33,176 bases of DNA from BM707 sp041592975 (GCA_041592975.1 JBFHOZ010000002.1:1-33176), one strand, 5' to 3'. Numbered from the stretch's first letter, positions 15,611-24,125 are shown. The notes: generated from the sequence alone by a model not told the origin. Numbers and translations: made by a program.

Positions 15611-17053
15611 ATGAGAGTGAAAGTTGGGGTGCTGGTCGTGTTGGCAGTACTTTTCGGTTTCTCCGGCAGCGCCATGGCGTCCGGGTTTGCTCTTGCCGAG
15701 CAGAGCGTCAGCGGCCTCGGGAATGCTTTTGCCGGCGGTGCGGCGTCTGCCGAAGACGCATCGACTGTCTGGTTTAATCCTGCCGGAATGACGCGGATCA
15801 AGGGGAAGCAGGCAATGGCGGCTATGCATGTAATAATCCCCAAGGCTAAATTTACAAATAAGGGTTCGCTAGCTGCGACTACACCAATTGTAGCGGAAAC
15901 AGTTAATACGACTCCACCGCATGCGACTATTACACCGGCAATCCCTTCCTTTGGTCTGATGGGTGGTGGTAATGGCGGCGACGCTGGTGGCGCAGCGCCT
16001 GTTCCGAATGCTTATTACGTAGAAACATTTGATACAGGCTGGTCTTTTGGTCTGGGCATTAATGTTCCTTTCGGGCTGTCTACAGAGTACGACCGGAACT
16101 GGGTTGGTCGTTATCATGGTGTGAAATCTGAAGTACAAACCATTAATCTCAACCCTGCAGCGGCACACAAAGTAAATGATAACTTCAGCTACGGATTTGG
16201 TGTCAGTATCCAGCATCTGGACGCTTCATTGTCGAACGCTGTTGATTTTGGTCTTTTGGATGCTCTTGGTTTCTTTGACCCAGTATTGACTGACGGTACA
16301 AAGGACCCGGTTTTTTTAATGACCCCACAGGGTGATGATGGTTTTACCGAAGCTGAAGGTGACAGTTGGGGCTTTGGTTTTAATATCGGCTTTCTTTACG
16401 AATTTGATGATTCGAAAAGAGTAGGTTTTGCGTACAGGTCCAAGATTGAACATGATGTTGATGGCGATGTAACCTGGGCATTACCTACAACCAACAATTT
16501 TCACTTAGCGATGGCAGCGAACAATACTTTCCAGAATGGTGGTGTAAAAGTTGATATTAAACTGCCGAGTTCTGCATCCCTTAGCTACTACCAGGATGTC
16601 AATGAAAAGCTGTCGTTCATGGTCGACATCCAATGGACCGAATGGAGTGTTCTTGATAAGTTGGTCTTGAATTATGCCGACACGACTCCAGACGGTGTTA
16701 CAACTTTCGAGTGGGACGACACCATGCGTTATTCGGTTGGTGTGACCTATCAGTACAATGACAAGTGCAAGTTGCGTGGTGGCATCGCCTTCGATGAAAC
16801 TCCGATCCCGAACGAAGTACTGCGCGGTGTCCGGGTTCCGGGAGAAGATCGCACATGGTTAACTCTTGGTGGTAGCCATTCTTTTGATAACGGATGGAGT
16901 TTTGATCTGGCTTATGCACATATCATGACCGATGACCCGAAAATCAACAAGGTCAACTCTTTCACATCAGAAGACGTAACACGTGGTTGGATTAATGGCG
17001 AATATGACGCCTCAGTCAGTATCATCAGTGGCCAGTTGAACTACAATTTCTAA
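15611..17053 (+). CDS. FadL/OmpP1-family outer-membrane transport protein
   Basis: A 480-residue outer-membrane beta-barrel of the FadL family, which takes up long-chain fatty acids or other hydrophobic compounds. A signal peptide (residues 1-23, cleavage after AMA) is followed by SGFALAEQSVSGLGNAFAG and ASTVWFNPAGM, the conserved FadL hatch region; the protein ends in an aromatic residue (QLNYNF). The ATG at 15611 has GGAGG five bases upstream. Codon and base use is visibly more AT-rich than in the neighbours (many GAT, AAT, GGT and TTT codons), most clearly from about 15830 to 17000. It is a single-gene unit flanked by terminators. A weak promoter candidate is TTGCAT (15544) with TTATCC (15566). 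Substrate unknown. Confidence 0.88.
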   Translation: MRVKVGVLVVLAVLFGFSGSAMASGFALAEQSVSGLGNAFAGGAASAEDASTVWFNPAGMTRIKGKQAMAAMHVIIPKAKFTNKGSLAATTPIVAETVNTTPPHATITPAIPSFGLMGGGNGGDAGGAAPVPNAYYVETFDTGWSFGLGINVPFGLSTEYDRNWVGRYHGVKSEVQTINLNPAAAHKVNDNFSYGFGVSIQHLDASLSNAVDFGLLDALGFFDPVLTDGTKDPVFLMTPQGDDGFTEAEGDSWGFGFNIGFLYEFDDSKRVGFAYRSKIEHDVDGDVTWALPTTNNFHLAMAANNTFQNGGVKVDIKLPSSASLSYYQDVNEKLSFMVDIQWTEWSVLDKLVLNYADTTPDGVTTFEWDDTMRYSVGVTYQYNDKCKLRGGIAFDETPIPNEVLRGVRVPGEDRTWLTLGGSHSFDNGWSFDLAYAHIMTDDPKINKVNSFTSEDVTRGWINGEYDASVSIISGQLNYNF

Positions 17054-17072
17054 GAGAATCATTGCAGGAACG

Positions 17073-17100
17073 AAGCCCGGCCTCTCGGCCGGGCTTTTCT
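17073..17100 (+). terminator. Intrinsic terminator after the FadL-family gene
   Basis: AAGCCCGGCC (17073-17082) and GGCCGGGCTT (17087-17096) form a perfect 10-base-pair stem with loop TCTC, followed by a T-rich tail. It is 19 bases after the stop codon. Confidence 0.9.
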
Positions 17101-17167
17101 GTTGTTCCTGACGATCTCAACTGCGTGAAGTGAAAAGAAAAAAACCGTTTTTTTGCCGTAAAAACTC

Positions 17168-17197
17168 TTGACTCGCATGGGTGGTTCTGATAATAAT
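17168..17197 (+). promoter_or_regulatory. Promoter of tRNA-Val/thrS
   Basis: TTGACT (17168-17173) is followed by overlapping -10 candidates GATAAT (17189-17194, 15-base spacer) and AATAAT (17192-17197, 18-base spacer). Transcription would begin near 17203, about 14 bases before the mature tRNA. It is the only good promoter upstream of the thrS-infC-rpmI-rplT block. Confidence 0.65.
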
Positions 17198-17216
17198 TGC
17201 GTCCGCTGTTGATTGT

Positions 17217-17291
<75 letters not shown>

Positions 17292-17316
17292 TAAACTGCA
17301 CAGCAGCTTTTCCGAT

Positions 17317-17345
17317 AAAGAGGCATCCGACGATGCCTCTTTTCA
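17317..17345 (+). terminator. Terminator/attenuator between tRNA-Val and thrS
   Basis: AAAGAGGCATC (17317-17327) pairs perfectly with GATGCCTCTTT (17332-17342) around the loop CGAC, followed by CATTC. It ends about 20 bases before the thrS ATG. It would end the tRNA transcript yet leaves no room for another promoter, so thrS must be expressed by read-through or regulated attenuation. An in-frame ATG (17333) lies inside the stem and is therefore a poor start for thrS. Confidence 0.75.
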
Positions 17346-17362
17346 TTCATGGAGCATGGTTG

Positions 17363-19279
17363 ATGAGTGAGGTTCGCATAGAACTGCCGGACGGTTCGGT
17401 CAGGGAACTCGCGGCGGGAAGCACCCCGCACGATGTCGCCCTGTCGATCGGCGAGGGGCTGGCCAAGGCGGCGATCGCCGCCAGGGTCGACGGCACCCTG
17501 GTCGATGTCGATACGCCGCTCGAGCGTGATGCCCGAATCGAACTGGTGACCCTCAAGTCGGAAGAGGGGCTCGACATCTACCGCCATTCCGCCGCGCACC
17601 TGATGGCGCACGCCGTCAAGGACCTGTACGGCGACGACGTTCAGGTGACCATCGGCCCGGCGATCGAAAACGGCTTCTATTACGACTTCTTCAGCGACAA
17701 GCACACCTTCTCGCCGGAGGAGTTCGACAAGATCGAAAAGCGGATGGCCGAGATCGCCTCGCAGAACCTGCCGATCGAACGCGAAGTCCTCTCGAAGGAC
17801 GAGGCGATCGCGTTCTTCCGGTCGCTGGGCGAGGACTACAAGGTCGAACTGATCGAGGACCTCGACGAGCCGACCGTTTCCGTCTACAGGCAGGGGGACT
17901 TTGCCGACCTCTGCCGCGGTCCGCACCTCCCCTCGACCGGTCATATCAAGGCGTTCAAGCTGACCTCGGTGGCCGGCGCCTACTGGCGCGGCGACGAGAA
18001 GAACGCCATGCTGCAGCGCATCTACGCGACGGCGTTCCCCGACAAGAAGGAGCTCAAGCAGCACCTGGCCAGGCTGGAGGAGGCGCGCAAGCGCGATCAC
18101 CGCAAGCTCGGCAAGGAGCTCGATCTATTTTCGTTCAACGAGGAGGCCGGCGCCGGCCTGGTGATCTGGCACCCCAAGGGGGCCATGCTGCGGACCCTGC
18201 TGGAAAACTTCGAGCGGCAGGAGCACCAGAAGCGGGGCTACGACATCGTCATGGGGCCGCAGATACTCAAGACCGAGCTCTGGAAGACGTCGGGTCACTA
18301 CGAGAACTACCGTGAAAACATGTATTTCACCGAGGTCGACGAGCAGGGTTACGGCGTCAAGCCGATGAACTGCCTGGCGCACATGCTGATCTACAAGTCG
18401 AAGAGGCGCTCCTACCGCGACCTGCCGCTGCGCTACTTCGAGCTCGGCACGGTGCACCGCCACGAGAAGTCGGGGGTATTGCACGGCCTGCTGCGGGTGC
18501 GCGGTTTTACCCAGGACGACGCCCACATCCTCTGCATGCCGGAGCAGCTCGACGGCGAGATCAAGGGGGTCATCAACTTCGTTCAGGACGTGATGGGCAT
18601 CTTCGGTTTCGAGTGTTCGATGGAGATCTCGACCCGGCCGGAAAAATCGATCGGTTCGGACGAAGACTGGGACCGTGCAACCAGGGCTCTCATCTCGGCC
18701 CTGGACGACACGAAACTCCCCTACGAAGTCAACGAAGGAGACGGTGCTTTCTACGGTCCGAAGATCGATATCAAGCTGAAGGACTGTCTTGACAGGGAAT
18801 GGCAATGTGCTACAATCCAGTGCGATTTTACCCTGCCCGAGCGTTTTGACCTCACCTACGTGGGGGCTGACGGCGAGAAGCACCGGCCGGTCATGGTTCA
18901 CCGGGTCATTCTCGGTTCCATCGAACGGTTCATCGGTGTTTTGATCGAGCACTACGCCGGAAACTTCCCCCTCTGGATTTCTCCGGTTCAGGCCGTCGTC
19001 GTCAATGTCACCGACAATCAGGCAGAGTACGCCGAACAGGTTTTCAGCCGGCTCCGCGAAGCCGGTATCCGCGTCCAGAAGGACCTGCGCAACGAAAAGC
19101 TCGGATTCAAGATCCGCGAGGCGCAGATGGAAAAGATCCCTTACATGCTGGTCATCGGCGACAAGGAGATGGAGGACGGGACGGTGGCGCCGCGCTACCG
19201 CTCCGGCAAGAACCTGGACCCGATGACGGTGGATGAATTCATCGCTTTGGTAAGGGACGAATGCAATCAGTTCAAATAG
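17363..19279 (+). CDS. thrS: Threonyl-tRNA synthetase
   Basis: Charges tRNA-Thr and edits mischarged serine. The 638-residue product has the N-terminal TGS domain (about residues 1-62), the editing domain with HSAAH (H75 and H79) and CRGPH, the class II core with zinc ligands C337 (MNCLAH), H388 (DDAHIL) and H513 (MVHRVILGS), and a C-terminal anticodon-binding domain from about residue 540. I chose the ATG at 17363 because GGAG lies 8 bases upstream; the in-frame ATG at 17333 is buried in the preceding hairpin. Ten bases separate its stop from the infC start codon. Confidence 0.97.
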   Translation: MSEVRIELPDGSVRELAAGSTPHDVALSIGEGLAKAAIAARVDGTLVDVDTPLERDARIELVTLKSEEGLDIYRHSAAHLMAHAVKDLYGDDVQVTIGPAIENGFYYDFFSDKHTFSPEEFDKIEKRMAEIASQNLPIEREVLSKDEAIAFFRSLGEDYKVELIEDLDEPTVSVYRQGDFADLCRGPHLPSTGHIKAFKLTSVAGAYWRGDEKNAMLQRIYATAFPDKKELKQHLARLEEARKRDHRKLGKELDLFSFNEEAGAGLVIWHPKGAMLRTLLENFERQEHQKRGYDIVMGPQILKTELWKTSGHYENYRENMYFTEVDEQGYGVKPMNCLAHMLIYKSKRRSYRDLPLRYFELGTVHRHEKSGVLHGLLRVRGFTQDDAHILCMPEQLDGEIKGVINFVQDVMGIFGFECSMEISTRPEKSIGSDEDWDRATRALISALDDTKLPYEVNEGDGAFYGPKIDIKLKDCLDREWQCATIQCDFTLPERFDLTYVGADGEKHRPVMVHRVILGSIERFIGVLIEHYAGNFPLWISPVQAVVVNVTDNQAEYAEQVFSRLREAGIRVQKDLRNEKLGFKIREAQMEKIPYMLVIGDKEMEDGTVAPRYRSGKNLDPMTVDEFIALVRDECNQFK

Positions 19280-19289
19280 GAGGTGTACC

Positions 19290-19808
19290 ATAGCCAGGGA
19301 AGAGTCGACGAGGATCAATCAGGATATCCGGGCACGTGAAGTCCGGGTGATTGATGATGCAGGTGAACAGCTCGGAATTCTGAGTATTACCGATGCCCTG
19401 AATGCGGCGGATGAAAAGGGGCTCGACCTGGTCGAGGTCTCGCCGAACGCGTCGCCGCCGGTCTGCCGGATCATGGATTACGGCAAGTACAAGTACCAGG
19501 CGCAGAAGAAAGCGGCCGAGGCCAAGAAGAAAACAGCCAAGGTCGAACTCAAGGAAGTCAAGCTCCGCCCCAAGACCGAGGAGCATGATTTCAATTTCAA
19601 GCTGAAAAACGCCAGGCGTTTCCTCGAGGCCGGCAACAAGGTCAAGGTCACGATCATGTTCCGCGGCCGCGAAGTGACCCATCCCGATTATGGGCGCCGT
19701 CAGCTCGAACGGATCGTCGAAGAGGTCAAGGACCTGGCGCAGGTCGAAATGATGCCGAAAATGGCGGGGCGGTTCATGACCATGGTTCTCGCCCCGATCA
19801 AGAAATAA
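19290..19808 (+). CDS. infC: Translation initiation factor IF-3, AUA start codon
   Basis: IF-3 binds the 30S subunit and rejects non-canonical initiation codons. The conserved N-terminus (ARE, then RINQDIRAREVRVID) reads back without any ATG, GTG or TTG to an ATA at 19290, placed five bases after a perfect AGGAGGT (19278-19284). This gives 172 residues, the expected length. The first in-frame standard start, a GTG at 19347, would delete the N-terminal motif and has no ribosome site. Rare AUU/AUA/AUC starts in infC are the known basis of IF-3 autoregulation. Both domains are present: DYGKYKYQ linker and VTIMFRGREVTHPDYG in the C-terminal half. Confidence 0.95.
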   Translation: MAREESTRINQDIRAREVRVIDDAGEQLGILSITDALNAADEKGLDLVEVSPNASPPVCRIMDYGKYKYQAQKKAAEAKKKTAKVELKEVKLRPKTEEHDFNFKLKNARRFLEAGNKVKVTIMFRGREVTHPDYGRRQLERIVEEVKDLAQVEMMPKMAGRFMTMVLAPIKK

Positions 19809-19828
19809 CAGGAAGCAAGGAGAGGGTT

Positions 19829-20026
19829 ATGCCCAAGATCAAGACATGCCGCGGTGCGGCCAAACGATTTCGTAAGACCGGAAGTGGCAAGATCCGCCGC
19901 AACAAGGCGTACACCAGCCACATCCTGACCAAGAAAACAACCAAGCGTAAGCGGGATCTGCGCCAGGCGACCCTGGTCGATCCTGCCGACGCCAGGAACA
20001 TCGCCAGCCTCATCCCCTACATGTAA
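19829..20026 (+). CDS. rpmI: 50S ribosomal protein L35
   Basis: A 65-residue, strongly basic protein: MPKIKTCRGAAKRFRKTGSG, then KIRRNKAYTSHILTKKT, the full L35 pattern, ending SLIPYM. The ATG follows an AGGAGAGGG purine tract with suitable spacing. It lies 20 bases after infC; the infC-rpmI-rplT order is conserved across bacteria and is classically controlled by L20 feedback. It is followed by a longer than usual 109-base gap. Confidence 0.97.
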   Translation: MPKIKTCRGAAKRFRKTGSGKIRRNKAYTSHILTKKTTKRKRDLRQATLVDPADARNIASLIPYM

Positions 20027-20135
20027 CAGGGCGGGGCGCATCTGGGTGGGCACCGAGAATTGCGGGGCAATGTCTCCCCCTGCAAATCCGGTTACGGAAG
20101 CCCATCGCTTTTAACAGGGTCACAAGGAGTACGTT
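20027..20135 (+). promoter_or_regulatory. rpmI-rplT intergenic region with hairpin (possible L20 control site)
   Basis: This 109-base gap is GC-rich and contains an imperfect stem, TTGCGGGG with CCCCTGCAA around 20056-20087 (one G-U pair), ending about 50 bases before rplT. In E. coli, L20 represses the infC-rpmI-rplT operon through RNA structures near rpmI; a similar role here is inference from position only. Confidence 0.35.
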
Positions 20136-20492
20136 ATGCCAAGAGTCAAAAGAGGTTTCAAAGCGAGACGACGCAGAAACAAGGTGCTGAAACTTGCAAA
20201 AGGGTATCGCGGCGCGCGCGGCAAACTGTTTCGGAGTGCTACCGAGGCGGTTGATCGTGCTCTGAAATACTCGTTCCGCGACCGGAAGGTCCGCAAGCGG
20301 GATTTCCGGGCGCTCTGGATTGTCCGCATCAATGCTGCGTCGCGTGAAAACGGGCTGTCCTACAGCCGCCTGGTCCACGGCCTGAAAAAGGCCGAGATCG
20401 GACTGGACCGCAAGGTCCTGGCGCAACTGGCCGTGTCCGAGCCGGCTGCCTTTAGCGCGATTGTCGACAAGGCCAAAGCGCAGCTTCAGTAA
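20136..20492 (+). CDS. rplT: 50S ribosomal protein L20
   Basis: The 118-residue protein opens MPRVKRGFKARRRRNKVLKL and contains AKGYRGARGKLFRSA and RINAASRENGLSYSR, all L20 signatures; L20 binds 23S rRNA early in 50S assembly. An AAGGAG site sits 9 bases before the ATG. It ends the ribosomal part of the operon and is followed by two tandem terminators before pheS. Confidence 0.97.
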   Translation: MPRVKRGFKARRRRNKVLKLAKGYRGARGKLFRSATEAVDRALKYSFRDRKVRKRDFRALWIVRINAASRENGLSYSRLVHGLKKAEIGLDRKVLAQLAVSEPAAFSAIVDKAKAQLQ

Positions 20493-20497
20493 GAGCG

Positions 20498-20536
20498 AAA
20501 AAAAGATGAGGCTGTAGCGGCCTCATCTTTTTTTTT
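20498..20536 (+). terminator. First terminator after rplT
   Basis: GATGAGGC (20505-20512) and GCCTCATC (20520-20527) form the stem with a 7-base loop; it is preceded by seven A and followed by nine T, which can extend the helix. A textbook bidirectional intrinsic terminator. Confidence 0.9.
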
Positions 20537-20549
20537 GAACCAGACCGGA

Positions 20550-20581
20550 ACGATGGGAGTTGCTCCCATCGTCCTTTTTTT
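20550..20581 (+). terminator. Second terminator, immediately before pheS (probable attenuator)
   Basis: ACGATGGGAG (20550-20559) pairs perfectly with CTCCCATCGT (20563-20572) across the loop TTG, followed by CC and seven T. It ends 25 bases before the pheS ATG, too close for a complete promoter in between, so pheST transcription must pass through it. The T-run is part of two phenylalanine codons (TTT TTC) in a short frame that runs into pheS. Confidence 0.85.
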
Positions 20582-20606
20582 CATTGCGCAGCATCAGGGT
20601 GAAATA

Positions 20607-21626
20607 ATGAAACAACGACTGGAACAATTGCTCGCCAGCGGCCGGGAGGCGATTTCCGTCTCCGGCGATGAAACTGCGCTGCAGGATGTCCGCGTCCGGC
20701 TGCTCGGCAAGAAGGGGGACCTGACCGCCATCATGAAGGGGATGGGTCAGCTGACCGCCGAGGAGCGGCCGGTGATCGGGGCGCTGGCCAACAGGGTCAA
20801 GGAGGAGCTCGAAGCGCTGATTGCCGATCGCCAGGTCGTCCTCAAGGGGGCGGCGGTCGAAAAGCGGCTCAGCAGCGAGTCGGTCGACGTCACGCTCCCC
20901 GGCCGGCGGTCGCGCAAGGGGTCGAAGCACCCGATCACCCTGGCCACCGAGGAGATATCGGCGATCTTCGCCTCCCTCGGTTTCGGTGTCGAGGAGGGGC
21001 CGGAGATCGAGAAGGATTTCTACAACTTCGAGGCGCTCAATATTCCCAAGGATCACCCGGCCAGGGACATGCAGGACACATTCTATATCGATGACGATAT
21101 CGTCTTGCGGACCCACACGTCGCCGGTACAGATCCGGACCATGCTCAAGTACGAGCCCCCGGTGCGGGTCATCGCTCCGGGAACGGTCTATCGTCGCGAT
21201 TCGGACCTGACCCACAGCCCGATGTTCCACCAGGTCGAGGGGTTCCTGGTCGATCGCGACGTCACCTTCGGCGACCTCAAGGGGATTCTCACCACCTTCG
21301 TCAATCGCTATTTCGGCGAGGGGATCGGGGTCCGTTTCCGCCCCTCCTTCTTCCCGTTCACCGAGCCGAGCGCCGAAGTCGACATGCAGTGCGTCATCTG
21401 CGGCGGCGGAGGCTGCCGGGTCTGCAAGCAGTCCGGATGGCTGGAAATCCTCGGCAGCGGCATGATCGACCCGGAGGTCTTCAGGTCGGTCAATTACGAC
21501 GCCGACAAGTACAGCGGTTTCGCTTTCGGCATGGGGATCGAACGGATCGCCATGCTCAAGTACGGGGTCAACGACCTGCGTCTCTTTTTTGAAAATGATG
21601 TGCGCTTTCTCGACCAGTTCGCTTGA
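20607..21626 (+). CDS. pheS: Phenylalanyl-tRNA synthetase alpha subunit
   Basis: PheS is the catalytic subunit of the alpha2-beta2 enzyme. The 339-residue product has an N-terminal coiled-coil (about residues 1-85), motif 2 (FHQVEGFLVDRD), a CxxC-rich loop common in PheS (CVICGGGGCRVCKQSGWLE) and motif 3 (FGMGIERIAML). The ATG at 20607 is preceded by AGGGTGA with good spacing. The frame is open for 24 more codons upstream, to a TTG at 20535 through an ATG at 20553, but that part overlaps the terminator and has no good ribosome site. It is followed by pheT after 42 bases. Confidence 0.97.
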   Translation: MKQRLEQLLASGREAISVSGDETALQDVRVRLLGKKGDLTAIMKGMGQLTAEERPVIGALANRVKEELEALIADRQVVLKGAAVEKRLSSESVDVTLPGRRSRKGSKHPITLATEEISAIFASLGFGVEEGPEIEKDFYNFEALNIPKDHPARDMQDTFYIDDDIVLRTHTSPVQIRTMLKYEPPVRVIAPGTVYRRDSDLTHSPMFHQVEGFLVDRDVTFGDLKGILTTFVNRYFGEGIGVRFRPSFFPFTEPSAEVDMQCVICGGGGCRVCKQSGWLEILGSGMIDPEVFRSVNYDADKYSGFAFGMGIERIAMLKYGVNDLRLFFENDVRFLDQFA

Positions 21627-21668
21627 TATTCAAGACCTTGCACGGTCATATCTCTAAAAGGCATTAAG

Positions 21669-24074
21669 ATGGTTGTCACCTATAATTGGCTCAAGGAATT
21701 CGTAGATTTCGATTTCTCTCCCGAGGAACTTTCACATCGCCTGACGATGGCCGGTCTGGAAGTCGATGCCATGGAGAAGCTCGGCGAGGGGCTGGAGTCG
21801 GTTGTTGTCGCCCGGCTGATCAGCGTCGAAAAGCACCCGGAGGCGGATCGCCTGACGGTCTGCCGGGTTGACGCCGGCGACGACGAGCGGCAGATCGTCT
21901 GCGGGGCGACCAACCACAAAGCCGGCGATTACGTCGCCCTGGCACAGGTCGGTACGGTTCTGCCGGGAGAGTTCAAGATCAAGAAATCGAAGATCAGGGG
22001 CGAGGTCTCCGAGGGGATGCTCTGCTCGGAAAAGGAACTCGGACTTTCCGAGGAGTCCGAAGGGATCATGATCCTGCCCGCGGGGCTGCGTGTCGGCCAG
22101 CCGGTCTTCGATGCGCTGGGGCTGGCCGATGTCCGCTACGAACTGGGACTGACGCCGAACCGCTCCGACTGTCTCAGTATTGTCGGCGTCGCCCGCGAGG
22201 TCGCAGCCATGGCCGGAAAGCCGCTGCAGATCCCGAACCCGGTCGTCGTCGAATCCGGCGCACCGATCGGCAATGACACCTCGGTCGAGATCCTCGATGC
22301 CGAGAAGGGTCCGCGCTACATGGCGCGCCTGATCAGGGGCGTCAAGATCGGTCCGTCACCGCAGTGGCTGGTGAAGAGACTGGAGTCGGTCGGTGTCCGC
22401 TCGATCAACAACGTCGTCGACGTGACCAATTACGTGATGATGGAGCTCGGTCATCCGCTGCATGCCTTCGACTTCAATCTTCTGCGCGGCGGGAAGATTG
22501 TTGTCCGCTGTCCCGGGGAAATGAATTTCACGACCCTCGACGACCAGGAGCACCGGCTCACCGATTCCGACCTGGCCATCTGCGACGCCGAAGGGCCGGT
22601 CGCCCTGGCCGGCATCATGGGCGGCCAGAACTCCGAGATCCAGCCCGAGACGACCGACGTGTTGCTCGAGAGCGCCTATTTCGACCCGCTGACAGTACGC
22701 CGCACCGGCAAGCGGCTCGGCATCCACACCGAGTCGTCGCACCGCTTCGAACGGGGCGCCGACATCAACATGGTGCCGGTCGCTCTCGACCGGGCCGCCG
22801 CGCTGATCGCTGAACTCGCCGCGGGGACGGTGTCGAAGGGGGCGATCGACGCCTACCCGAAGAAGGTGGCCGGCCGGCAGGTGGCGATCACCCTGGCGAA
22901 AACCAATGCCATCCTCGGTCTCGAACTCAGCCTGAAGAAGGTCACCGACCTGCTCGGCTCGATCGGGCTGGAGGTCTCTGCCGGCAAGGAGGCCGACACG
23001 CTCTCGGTCGGCATTCCGACGTTCCGACCCGACCTGGAACGGGAAATCGACCTCATCGAGGAGGTCGCCCGGCTGAACGGTTACGACAACATCCCGGTGA
23101 CCATGCCTGGCGGCGAGACGGTCGATCACCCGGTGCCGAAACACCAGGCAGTTGTCAGGCGGCTGCGCGACACGATGGTCGCCGAAGGCTTCTCCGAGGT
23201 CATCAACTACGCGTTCATATCGACGGCGGCCTACGACCGGATCAGTCTCGACAAGAACGACGGCCGGCGTACGAACGTCGCCATCAGGAACCCCCTGACC
23301 GAGGAGCAGTCGGTCATGAGGACCAGCCTGATTCCGAGCCTGCTCGACAATGTCGCGCGCAATCTCTCGTACCGCTGCCTCGATCTGTCGCTGTTCGAAC
23401 TGCGTCCGGTTTACCGGCCGATGCCGCAGGAAGAGCTCCCCTATGAGCCGACCTTCCTCTCCGGAGCCATGTGCGGTCGCCGCGAGCCGTTCGGCTGGAG
23501 CCAGGGCGGGGAACCGTGCGACTTCTACGACCTCAAGGGGGTCGTCGAGTCGCTGCTCGAATCGCTCCGTATCGGCGATATCAGGTGGGTGAACGCCTCC
23601 GGCGAACCCTATCTCCACCCCGGGAAATCCTGCGCGATTTTTGCCGGCGACACGCGGCTCGGCGTTCTGGGAGAGGTGCATCCCGTCGTCCTCGAGAATT
23701 TCGATATCGACGGACCGGTCTTCGTTTTCGACCTCGATGTCGAAATGATGATTGCCGCGGCCGGCGGCGGAATCGCCTTCCGGCCGATATCCCGATTCCC
23801 CGACGTCTACCGTGACAGCGCCTTTCTGCTCGATGACAGGGTCGCCGCCGCCGAGATTCTCGCGACGATCGCGCGGGCGCAGGCGAAGATGGTCGAAAGC
23901 GTGACCCTCTTCGACGTCTACCGCGGAAAAGGGGTGCCGGAAGGGAAGAAGAGCGTCGCTATCCGGGTTCAGTACCGCTCGAGCGAGCGGACCCTGACTG
24001 ACGATGAAATCAACAAGGCTCACGCGCGCATCGTCAGGGAGATGGAGAAACAGCTCGATGCGCAGCTAAGATAA
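21669..24074 (+). CDS. pheT: Phenylalanyl-tRNA synthetase beta subunit
   Basis: The 801-residue PheT carries the editing site and tRNA-binding modules. In order: N-terminal start MVVTYNWLKEFVDF, the EMAP/OB-type tRNA-binding domain (about residues 39-150, with KHPEADRLTVCRVD), B3/B4 editing domain (about 210-385, including MMELGHPLHAFD), B5 domain (about 400-475), the catalytic-like core (RNPLTEEQSVMRTSLIP) and the C-terminal ferredoxin-fold anticodon-binding domain (FPDVYRDSAFLL to the end). Length is the same as in relatives. It ends 22 bases before the ihfA promoter's -35 element. Confidence 0.97.
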   Translation: MVVTYNWLKEFVDFDFSPEELSHRLTMAGLEVDAMEKLGEGLESVVVARLISVEKHPEADRLTVCRVDAGDDERQIVCGATNHKAGDYVALAQVGTVLPGEFKIKKSKIRGEVSEGMLCSEKELGLSEESEGIMILPAGLRVGQPVFDALGLADVRYELGLTPNRSDCLSIVGVAREVAAMAGKPLQIPNPVVVESGAPIGNDTSVEILDAEKGPRYMARLIRGVKIGPSPQWLVKRLESVGVRSINNVVDVTNYVMMELGHPLHAFDFNLLRGGKIVVRCPGEMNFTTLDDQEHRLTDSDLAICDAEGPVALAGIMGGQNSEIQPETTDVLLESAYFDPLTVRRTGKRLGIHTESSHRFERGADINMVPVALDRAAALIAELAAGTVSKGAIDAYPKKVAGRQVAITLAKTNAILGLELSLKKVTDLLGSIGLEVSAGKEADTLSVGIPTFRPDLEREIDLIEEVARLNGYDNIPVTMPGGETVDHPVPKHQAVVRRLRDTMVAEGFSEVINYAFISTAAYDRISLDKNDGRRTNVAIRNPLTEEQSVMRTSLIPSLLDNVARNLSYRCLDLSLFELRPVYRPMPQEELPYEPTFLSGAMCGRREPFGWSQGGEPCDFYDLKGVVESLLESLRIGDIRWVNASGEPYLHPGKSCAIFAGDTRLGVLGEVHPVVLENFDIDGPVFVFDLDVEMMIAAAGGGIAFRPISRFPDVYRDSAFLLDDRVAAAEILATIARAQAKMVESVTLFDVYRGKGVPEGKKSVAIRVQYRSSERTLTDDEINKAHARIVREMEKQLDAQLR

Positions 24075-24096
24075 TGTAGTAAAAAGAAAAAAACGG

Positions 24097-24125
24097 TTGA
24101 AGGTTATCATTTCCTGTGGTATAAA
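24097..24125 (+). promoter_or_regulatory. Promoter of ihfA
   Basis: TTGAAG (24097-24102) and TATAAA (24120-24125) are 17 bases apart, predicting a start near 24132 and a leader of about 37 bases. ACGGTT (24093-24098) and AACCGT (24125-24130) form an inverted repeat that brackets the promoter, a possible binding site for a regulator, including IHF-like self-control. IHF is therefore likely transcribed independently of pheST as well as by read-through. Confidence 0.65.

Noticed and set aside
17333..17362. Longer thrS starting at the ATG at 17333
   Set aside because: This ATG lies in the 3' arm of a perfect terminator hairpin and has no ribosome site; the ATG at 17363 has GGAG 8 bases upstream and gives the normal N-terminus.
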